Assembly: GCA_021738625.1 (NCBI GenBank)
Contig: JAIPBS010000004.1
Coordinates: 1-64,000 of the forward strand
DNA: 64,000 nucleotides
Origin: Bacteroidales bacterium
GTDB lineage: Bacteria; Bacteroidota; Bacteroidia; Bacteroidales; JAIOZK01
Reading direction: 5' to 3'
Positions 16,244-23,869 of this stretch are shown here, piece by piece. The translations under genes were made by a program, and so were the position numbers. The notes under the pieces are model-generated. The model did no database searches, had not been told where the DNA came from, and worked only from the letters and a program-made list of their open reading frames with translations. Position 1 is the first letter of the stretch. Each line of letters starts with the position of its first letter.

Positions 16244-18889
16244 TCAATTCCCGCTACCTTCCAATTTCTCCATCCGTTTCAATAACTCCTCATTCATTTG
16301 CTGCATCTGCATTATGCTGTTTTGCTGGCTGTTAATGATCTCCTGCTGTTCCTGCATGGCTTTCACCAGGTAAGGGATCATCTCGGTGGTATATATTCCT
16401 TTGTATCCATCTGGGTTTTCCCCAACGAGTTCCGGTATAACAGCTTCCAGTTCCTGTGCAATAAAACCGATACCATGCTGACCGCCTTCCTTCCAGTTGA
16501 AGGTGACCGGCCTGAGTTGCATTACCTTATCAAGGCTGAGGGAGAAAGGGGTGATGTTTTCTTTGAGTCTTCTGTCGGAGGGGGCGGTGTTAGTCAGAAT
16601 GCCATTTACCGAATAAACCGTGCCCGAACCAAGATTATGTATTTTAACCCACCCGTCATAAGTCACAGTTAGTCTTACCGTATCGTTGGCACCAAGGTGT
16701 AAATTTGAATTATATTCATTCATCAAATATAAAGCATTTCCATTTGTCCCTTCATAAATTGAACCATCCAGACCAGTATATCCCAACGCCCCCTGAACTG
16801 TCCCGCCATCCTGTCTAAGCTCCAATCGTGGGTTGTCATCTTCACCGCTGTTATCAGTGTCAGCTTCCAAAATTAAACCTGCATCCAAAGTGTTTGCAAT
16901 ATGCAGTTGGGCCAGGGGAGTGGTTGTTCCCAGGCCAACATAACCGGTTTTAAGCCAACTCATCCTGATGTCTTCGTTACCGGTATAATTTCTTGACCAA
17001 AGATGAAGTTTGTCATTGCTGCCGTCATATTGAAATTCGAAACCGTAGTCACCGGATTCGAATAGTTTTAAAGAGGATGTGTCCGCACTGCCGGCGATGA
17101 TTTTTGCCGAGACGTTGTCCGTTCCGTGTACATGAAATTTGTCCGATGGAGTATCCGTACCGACCCCCACATATCCATCGTCATCTATTCGAATTCCTTT
17201 ATTCGTGCCACCTTTCACTGATAGTTGTATATAACCGTCGGCAATTAACCAACTTGACCAAGGGCTGTTGTGTCCTGCTTCATTTTTTCCGATATAAATG
17301 GATTTTGTTGAACTGCTGGCGAAAATATTCCCATCGCCGGAGGCAAACTTAATATCTCCATTTATAGTTAGTTCTTCAGTTGGAGCAGAAGTGCCGATTC
17401 CAACTTTAGCGTTCAGGAAGTTGACCTCGTCAGTGGCCTGGTCATCAAATTCGATCCTTCCGGCAGAAGCTCCTAATCCCAACCATTGATTATCGGCGGA
17501 AGCACCTGAGAACACACTTCCGGATGTCATAGAACCGACTGCGGTGATATCTCCTGTACCGCTCCAGCTAAGTACTCCCGAGCCATCTGTTGTCAGTACT
17601 TCACCGCTTGCACCATCATCAACAGGCAAGGTGTAGGTGATATCACCACTTTGATCACCTCCCTGGAATATGGTGTGATAGGTTGGGGAAGCACCGCCTT
17701 CAATGATGCCAAAATCACCGTTTAGGGTGAGTTTTTGGTTGGGGGTTATGGTACCTACTCCCACTCTTTTATTTAGCAGGTCGCCATATATAACATTCTG
17801 GTCACCTAAAACCATTTGGTAATTGCCATCAGCATCAGGCAGGTCTTTGTCATACCCTAATACTATATTGTTGTGAGCGGTCCCTTCAATATTAATCCCT
17901 GCAGCACATCCAAGAAATATATTGTTATATCCCTGATTGTAATATCCTCCGTATCCAGCCATATATCCCAAAGCAGTATTGTTTATTCCGTTGGTATCCG
18001 AATTAGGATCTGTATAAAAAAGGCTGAGTGAACCAATGGCCGTATTACAAGCATGGTAATATTGTTCATTGTTATTGTAACCAAATGCTTTTAATGCACT
18101 CATCCCAAATGCACTATTATAACTACCATAGCTGGCAGATTTCAATGCCCATGCACCACAAGCAGTATTGCCACCTCCTCCTTTAATATTTCTCATACTA
18201 AAAAACCCTAAAGCAGTATTATATGATCCCGATGTAAGCCCCTGCAGGCAATTATATCCAATGCCCGTATTGTGATTTGCTGAAGTCATGGAAAGATTAC
18301 CTGCATTTAATCCCAGAAAAGTATTATTGCCATCTCCAATTGGTGGTTTGAAATTATGCAGAAATACCGAATTATCTTTATAGATTATTCCATTTGAATC
18401 AATTGTTGAACTAAGTGTAATTGAACCAGTTAATTCCAATTGTTTCCTGGGAGATGAGGTTCCGATCCCCACATTACCTGCAGTATCAATAATCATTCGC
18501 AGGGAATCCTTTACCTTAAAACGGATTTTGTCCTCATCAGCATTTTCCTCCACTAACACCTTTGTATCTCCATCTGCGTCTGCCAGTTGAGTGATGAGGG
18601 TAGTGCTGAGCATGATCCAGCCGGAGCCGGTATAATAGTAAAAACCCGCTGTGCCGTCGGTTTGGAATACCAGAAGTCCGGTTGCCGGATTTGAGATGGA
18701 AGCTCGCTGGACGGAATCCATTCGGGGGATCAGCAATCCTTTATTCGTTGAACTTACATCCAGCATGGCGGAAGCGTTAGCGGAATTTCCGCTTTCGTTG
18801 ATGGCCACGCCCTGGGCATTTCCTTCGAATGAATTGCTCATGATAAGCAAAGCCAGTAAGAAAAATCCCAATTGTTCTAATTTTTTCAT
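16244..18889 (-). CDS. Secreted fibre-like protein with S74 chaperone domain
   Basis: The 881-residue protein has a signal peptide (FFLLALLIMSNSFEGNAQG), the leader ASAMLDVSSTNKGLLIPRMD and YadA-like head repeats (NTGIGYNCLQGL, NTALGFFSMRNI). Modules ending in VGVGTDTPSDKFHVHG follow, then an intact S74 domain with the Ser/Lys motif SDRRLKENI and GIGFIAQELEAVIPELV, and a terminal coiled coil. Several blocks (for example SADTSSLKLFESGDYGFEFQ) are nearly identical, at nucleotide level too, to blocks in the 1406-residue neighbour. That points to recent duplication or gene conversion. Outer-membrane or extracellular location is expected, but the attachment mechanism is not evident because no T9SS sorting domain is seen. 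Confidence 0.85.
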   Translation of the reverse strand: MKKLEQLGFFLLALLIMSNSFEGNAQGVAINESGNSANASAMLDVSSTNKGLLIPRMDSVQRASISNPATGLLVFQTDGTAGFYYYTGSGWIMLSTTLITQLADADGDTKVLVEENADEDKIRFKVKDSLRMIIDTAGNVGIGTSSPRKQLELTGSITLSSTIDSNGIIYKDNSVFLHNFKPPIGDGNNTFLGLNAGNLSMTSANHNTGIGYNCLQGLTSGSYNTALGFFSMRNIKGGGGNTACGAWALKSASYGSYNSAFGMSALKAFGYNNNEQYYHACNTAIGSLSLFYTDPNSDTNGINNTALGYMAGYGGYYNQGYNNIFLGCAAGINIEGTAHNNIVLGYDKDLPDADGNYQMVLGDQNVIYGDLLNKRVGVGTITPNQKLTLNGDFGIIEGGASPTYHTIFQGGDQSGDITYTLPVDDGASGEVLTTDGSGVLSWSGTGDITAVGSMTSGSVFSGASADNQWLGLGASAGRIEFDDQATDEVNFLNAKVGIGTSAPTEELTINGDIKFASGDGNIFASSSTKSIYIGKNEAGHNSPWSSWLIADGYIQLSVKGGTNKGIRIDDDGYVGVGTDTPSDKFHVHGTDNVSAKIIAGSADTSSLKLFESGDYGFEFQYDGSNDKLHLWSRNYTGNEDIRMSWLKTGYVGLGTTTPLAQLHIANTLDAGLILEADTDNSGEDDNPRLELRQDGGTVQGALGYTGLDGSIYEGTNGNALYLMNEYNSNLHLGANDTVRLTVTYDGWVKIHNLGSGTVYSVNGILTNTAPSDRRLKENITPFSLSLDKVMQLRPVTFNWKEGGQHGIGFIAQELEAVIPELVGENPDGYKGIYTTEMIPYLVKAMQEQQEIINSQQNSIMQMQQMNEELLKRMEKLEGSGN

Positions 18890-19301
18890 GATCCTGGGTG
18901 TTTATGTTTTATTGAAAAATATTTGGTTTTTGCCTGGGAAAACAGCCCTGCGATGCTTTCAAAGAAAGATTCTTTTGAAGGGGAGTTCATGATGATTGAT
19001 TTTGATGGGTTAAATATAATAAATGAAGCTGCTCTTGTCAATAAATGAAATCACTACTGTCCGGTTAAACGCAATGGGATTCCTCGCTTCGCTCGGAATG
19101 ACATGCTATTTGGGAGATACAAAGGGGGTTGGGGGTAGTACGGCGGCAAAGCCGCCGTACTACCCCCAACCCCCTCCAAAGCCTCTGAAAACACTGTCAT
19201 TCCGAGCGAAACGAGGAATCTCCCCAAATTTCCCCGGTCAGTGAAATTAAATCTCATTTTTCTGATTATTATATTTGTAATTGTTTTGTAATGATTGGAA
19301 A
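18890..19301. other. Intergenic region holding MITE copy 2
   Basis: This 412-bp gap separates two minus-strand fibre genes. Its left part is the presumptive promoter of the 881-residue gene. The right half is occupied by the second MITE-like element (19052-19243). ORFs at 19023-19244 and 19054-19257 are translations of that palindrome. Confidence 0.7.
19052..19243 (+). mobile_element. MITE-like palindromic element, copy 2
   Basis: The 192-bp element shares the left terminus CACTACTGTCCGG and the full palindromic core with copy 1; the right terminus is eroded (CCGGTCAGTG). Flanks AAATGAAAT (19043-19051) and AAATTAAAT (19244-19252) match at 8 of 9 positions, consistent with an aged 9-bp target duplication. 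The outer arms are exchanged relative to the core when compared with copy 1. Confidence 0.8.
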
Positions 19302-22300
19302 CTAACGTTTTTCCAAATTGCTCAGTTTCTTCATCAATTCCAGATTTTGTTTTTGCAGCTCACGGATCATCTCCCCTTGCTCTTGTATGTCGGTCTTGTA
19401 TATTTGCAACTCTTTAATGATCTCCTGCTGTTCCTGCATGGCTTTCACCAGGTAAGGGATGATCTCGGTGGTATATATTCCTTTATAACCATCTGAGTTT
19501 TCCCCAACGAGTTCCGGTATAACAGCTTCCAGTTCCTGTGCAATAAAACCGATACCCTGCTGACCGCCTTCCTTCCAGTTGAAGGTGACCGGCCTGAGTT
19601 GCATTACCTTATCCAGGCTGGGGGAGAAGGGGGTGATGTTTTCTTTGAGTCGTCTGTCGGAGGAAGCTGAGTTGGATAAGATACCATTATTGGAATAAAC
19701 TGTATTGGAGCCCAGGTTGTTGATTTTGACATTTCCCCCGTCGTATATGGTTATGCATGGAGAACTGTTGGCGCCAAGGTACAATTCCGAATCGTATTCA
19801 TTCATCACATACATTGCATTGTCGCTGACTCCCGTATAAATGGCGTCATTATCACCACTAAACCCAATTGCACCAGCAACGGCGCCCCCATCCTGTTTAA
19901 ATTCAATTCGGGGATTGTCATTTTCTCCGCTATTGTCTGTGTCCGCCTCCAGAATCAGGCCTGCATCCTGGGAGTTTGCAATATGCATTTGGGCCAGGGG
20001 AGTGCTTGTTCCCAGGCCAACATAACCGGTTTTAAGCCAACTCATCCTGATGTCTTCGTTACCGGTATAATTTCTTGACCAAAGATGAAGTTTGTCATTG
20101 CTGCCGTCATATTGAAATTCGAATCCGTAGTCACCGGATTCGAATAGTTTTATAGAGGATGTGTCGGCACTGCCGGCGATGATTTTTGCCGAGACATTGT
20201 CCGTTCCTTGTACATGAAATTTGTCCGATGGAGTATCCGTACCGACCCCCACATAACCTGCGTCATTTATCCGAATCCCTTTATCGGTTCCGCCATCCAC
20301 GGAAAGCTGCACATAACTGTCGGCTATTAGCCATGATGCATAAGGACTGTCGTGACCGGCATCATTTTTCCCAATAAATATAGATTTAGAAGAACTGCCA
20401 GCGAAAATATTCCCATCACCGGAGGCAAATTTAATATCTCCATTTACAGTTAATTCTTCAGTTGGAGTGGAAGTGCCGATCCCAACCCTGGCATTTAAGA
20501 TGTTGACCTCGTCAGTGGCCTGGTCATCAAATTCGATCCTTCCGGCGGAAACTCCTAATCCCAACCATTGATCATCGGCGGAAGTACCTGAGAACACACT
20601 TCCCGAGGTCATCGATCCGACTGCGGTAATATCTCCTGTGCTGTTCCAGCCAAGTACTCCTGAGCCATCCGTTGTAAGTACCTCTCCGCTTGTTCCATCA
20701 TCTGTGGGCAAGGTGTAGGTGATATCACCACTTTGATCGCCTCCCTGGAATATGGTATGATAGGTTGGGGAAGCACCGCCTTCAATGATCCCAAAATCTC
20801 CGTTGAGGGTAAGTTTTTGATTTGGGGTTGTTGTGCCTATTCCGATATTACCATCTGTATAAATTATCATAGCTTCAGATCCATCCACATCAAAACGGAT
20901 CCTGTCTTCATCCGCACTTTCTTCCACCATTATTTTTGTGTCATGGTCCGTATCATGAATGCTGCTAAGCGTAGTTTGAACAAAGCTGCCATCAAGCGGG
21001 TCAATACTTATATTGTTGTAACAACTTAGTTTGATTATCTTGAGATCATTACTAGTATAACTTCCTACATAGGCATAATTGCCAGAAATGGCTACTGATA
21101 AAGAACTATTTATTCCAATGCTCCCAGAGAGAACTAGGCTTGCCGGATTGTTCACATTAATTACCTTAAGATCATCACTACCGTAATCCACTACATAAGC
21201 ATAATTACCTGAGACGGCTACTGATGAAGGAACCGGCCCTATCCCATAACTGCCTGAAAGAACCGGGCTTGCTGGATTGCTCACATCAATTACCTTAAGA
21301 TCATCGCTGCCCTGATCTACTACATATGCATAATCACCTAGAACAGCAACAGACATGGGAATTGATCCTATTCCCAGGCTGCCTGAAAGAACCGGGCTTG
21401 CCGGGATGCTCACATCAATTACCTTAAGATCATCGCTGCCCTGATCTACTATATATGCATGATTATCCGTAACATCAACAGCATAGGGATTTGATCCTAC
21501 TCCCAGACCACCTGATAGTGAGGGGCTTACAGGATTGCTCACATCAATTACCTTAAGATCATCACTGCTGTAATCAACTATATATGCATAAGTACCCAAT
21601 ACTTTAACAGAATTGGGATGTCCTCCTATTCCCAGGCTGCCGGAAAGGACCGGACTAACCGGATTGCTTATATCAATTATTTTAAGATCATCGCTTCCAG
21701 CGTCAACCACATATGCATAATTACCCGAAACGGTAATAGACCTGGGATGCGTTCCTAATGGCAGGCTACTTGATAGTGCTGGGCTTGCCGGATTGCTCAC
21801 ATCAATTATTTTAAGATCATCGCTCTCAGAATCTACTATATAGGCATAATTATCCGAAACAAAAATTGATCTGGGAAATTCTCCTATCCCCAACTCCCCC
21901 TGAACGGATATGCAGGAGAAATCAGGACCGGGGAGGCTATCTCCAAACAGTGATAAAAGATCAAAATTTTGCCACTGGCCTTTGCCATTGGCATCGGATA
22001 CCAAAAGCCTGCCTTCTTCCTGGTTGCCATCGGAAATTTTTATATTGCCAACTAGATGAAGGGTTTCATCAGGGCTGGTTGTACCAATACCGACATTTCC
22101 GTTTTTAAGCCATGTCATCCGAATATCTTCTTTGCCTAGATATTTTCTGGACCACAAATCAAGTTTGTCATTACTGCCGTCATATTGAAATTCGAATCCA
22201 TAGTCGCCGGCTTCAAATAGTTTTAAAGAGGATGTGTCGGCACTGCCGGCGATGATTTTTGCCGAGACGTTGTCCGTTCCTTGTACATGAAATTTGTCCG

Positions 22301-23462
22301 ATGGTGAATTTGTACCGACCCCAACATAACCAGCGTCATTTATCCGGATTCCTTTATCAGTGCCGCCATCCACGGAAAGCTGTATATAGCTGTCTGCAAT
22401 TAACCAGCTTGAATAGGGACTATCGTGTCCGGCGGTGTTTTTGCCGATGAAGATCGAGTTAGAAGAGCCACTTGCAAAGATGTGGCCATCACCTGATGAT
22501 AATTTGATGTCGCCTGCGATGGTTAGCTCCTCATCCGGGTTTGTTGTACCTATTCCGATATACTTATTGGTCAGATCACCATAAAGAAGATCTGAAGCAC
22601 CTATGATTACCTGGTTGTCACCAGCTGCATTGGGTAAATCCAAATCATAACCAACAACAATATTGTTACTACCCGAAGTTATATTATAACCTGCTTCATG
22701 ACCTATAAAAATATTATTGGTGCCCAGATTTGTTCCAACATAACCATGGCCTGCACTACTACCAATTGCTATATTATTGATGCCATTCGATGAATTTGAC
22801 GAGTTAAGATTTTGTAATGAATGTGAACCAATAGCAATGTTATATCCATAGTATTGTGTTCCGCTATTAGTAAAATCTATCTTGCCAAGTGCATAGGTAC
22901 CTATAGCAATATTATTACCTGAATTGGTGTTGCTTTCTAATGCTGAACTTCCAATGGAAATATTATATGCTCCATTATTGTTATGCAGTAACGATTTGAA
23001 ACCAATAGCAGTATTTCCATAGGCTAAATTATTTTTTAAAGCCAAATAGCCAATAGCTACATTATTCCCTTGTGAGGTTAAACTATTGAGTGCCTGATAA
23101 CCAACTCCTACATTATTAATACCAATAGTACAGGAAGTACCTGCATCCTCCCCTGCAAAAATGTTTGTTCCTGGGGTATTAATTATACCCTCATCAATTA
23201 TTTCTAACCAGTTAGCAGAATGATAAATATAAATAGATTCATTATCCGTATCATAAACCATCAACCCATCCGCAGGAGAGGCTATTGCCGTGCGCTGGGC
23301 TGTTGTCAACCTAGGAATTAACATGCCCTTTGTGTTGGATTTCACATCAAGCATGGCACTTGAATTGGGTGAATAATTGGCGTCATCGGTTATGGCCACG
23401 CTCTGGCCAACTGCGGCTGAACATATCATCAGGGCAGCCAACAAAAAAGTCAGTTTTTTCAT
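19302..23462 (-). CDS. Giant fibre-like protein: S74 domain with an inserted seven-unit LVIVD propeller
   Basis: I start the gene at 23462 (MKKLTFLLAALMICSAAVGQ, a good signal peptide); the track's 20 extra residues look untranslated. The product is about 1386 residues. In order: leader SSAMLDVKSNTKGMLIPRL; YadA-like head repeats to about residue 250; a DEELTIAGDIKL module; seven LVIVD repeats (about 520-810; units such as GNYAYVVDYGSDDLKVI), enough for one closed beta-propeller; a second copy of the earlier module; an S74 domain with SDRRLKENI; and a terminal coiled coil. LVIVD propellers are known from choice-of-anchor-type surface proteins. The duplicated modules before and after the propeller suggest it was inserted during a tandem duplication. 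An 8-bp tandem array lies about 100 bp upstream. Confidence 0.85.
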   Translation of the reverse strand: MKKLTFLLAALMICSAAVGQSVAITDDANYSPNSSAMLDVKSNTKGMLIPRLTTAQRTAIASPADGLMVYDTDNESIYIYHSANWLEIIDEGIINTPGTNIFAGEDAGTSCTIGINNVGVGYQALNSLTSQGNNVAIGYLALKNNLAYGNTAIGFKSLLHNNNGAYNISIGSSALESNTNSGNNIAIGTYALGKIDFTNSGTQYYGYNIAIGSHSLQNLNSSNSSNGINNIAIGSSAGHGYVGTNLGTNNIFIGHEAGYNITSGSNNIVVGYDLDLPNAAGDNQVIIGASDLLYGDLTNKYIGIGTTNPDEELTIAGDIKLSSGDGHIFASGSSNSIFIGKNTAGHDSPYSSWLIADSYIQLSVDGGTDKGIRINDAGYVGVGTNSPSDKFHVQGTDNVSAKIIAGSADTSSLKLFEAGDYGFEFQYDGSNDKLDLWSRKYLGKEDIRMTWLKNGNVGIGTTSPDETLHLVGNIKISDGNQEEGRLLVSDANGKGQWQNFDLLSLFGDSLPGPDFSCISVQGELGIGEFPRSIFVSDNYAYIVDSESDDLKIIDVSNPASPALSSSLPLGTHPRSITVSGNYAYVVDAGSDDLKIIDISNPVSPVLSGSLGIGGHPNSVKVLGTYAYIVDYSSDDLKVIDVSNPVSPSLSGGLGVGSNPYAVDVTDNHAYIVDQGSDDLKVIDVSIPASPVLSGSLGIGSIPMSVAVLGDYAYVVDQGSDDLKVIDVSNPASPVLSGSYGIGPVPSSVAVSGNYAYVVDYGSDDLKVINVNNPASLVLSGSIGINSSLSVAISGNYAYVGSYTSNDLKIIKLSCYNNISIDPLDGSFVQTTLSSIHDTDHDTKIMVEESADEDRIRFDVDGSEAMIIYTDGNIGIGTTTPNQKLTLNGDFGIIEGGASPTYHTIFQGGDQSGDITYTLPTDDGTSGEVLTTDGSGVLGWNSTGDITAVGSMTSGSVFSGTSADDQWLGLGVSAGRIEFDDQATDEVNILNARVGIGTSTPTEELTVNGDIKFASGDGNIFAGSSSKSIFIGKNDAGHDSPYASWLIADSYVQLSVDGGTDKGIRINDAGYVGVGTDTPSDKFHVQGTDNVSAKIIAGSADTSSIKLFESGDYGFEFQYDGSNDKLHLWSRNYTGNEDIRMSWLKTGYVGLGTSTPLAQMHIANSQDAGLILEADTDNSGENDNPRIEFKQDGGAVAGAIGFSGDNDAIYTGVSDNAMYVMNEYDSELYLGANSSPCITIYDGGNVKINNLGSNTVYSNNGILSNSASSDRRLKENITPFSPSLDKVMQLRPVTFNWKEGGQQGIGFIAQELEAVIPELVGENSDGYKGIYTTEIIPYLVKAMQEQQEIIKELQIYKTDIQEQGEMIRELQKQNLELMKKLSNLEKR

Positions 23463-23869
23463 ATTGTTTGGTTTTTGGGGTTTTTGGGTTTCGGGTGATA
23501 AATCTACCGCCCCCATCGGCAAAAGCCTGTCAGAAATGTTTCATTTTGTATAAGAAATGTTACATGGATTGTATGGATGTATGATTGTATGATTGTATGA
23601 TTGTATGATTGCATGATTGTATGATTGCATGATTTTATGATTGTATGATTGTATGATTGTATGATTGTATGATTGTATGATTGTATGATTGTATGGTTGT
23701 ATGATTGTATGGTTGTATGATTGTATGGAGGTATGATTGTATGGATGTATGATTGTATGGATGTATGATTGTATGGATGTATGATTGTATGATTGTCTTC
23801 CCTTATACCCTTATACCTTTATACCCTTATAATTTTGGTATTGGAGTGGTGGATTGGTGGGAGCTTGGC
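23463..23869. other. Intergenic region dominated by simple tandem repeats
   Basis: This 407-bp gap separates the start of the giant fibre gene from the 3' end of the hybrid regulator gene. It holds the 8-bp array (23563-23796). A short run of CCTTATAC-like repeats follows (about 23800-23830). No ORF of substance. The fibre gene's promoter must lie between the array and 23462, or within the array. Confidence 0.7.
23563..23796. repeat. 8-bp tandem array (ATGATTGT), about 29 units
   Basis: Consecutive units of consensus ATGATTGT run for about 234 bp. Variants (GGTTGTAT, GGAGGTAT, GGATGTAT, GCATGATT) are clustered toward the right end. The array lies upstream of the minus-strand giant fibre gene, about 100-330 bp before its ATG. 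Arrays of identical short units change length by slippage; whether this one affects transcription is unknown. Confidence 0.9.

Noticed and set aside
11039-23462. Prophage tail-fibre region
   Set aside because: Signal peptides and Bacteroidota surface-protein leaders are present, and no capsid, terminase, integrase or lysis genes occur nearby.
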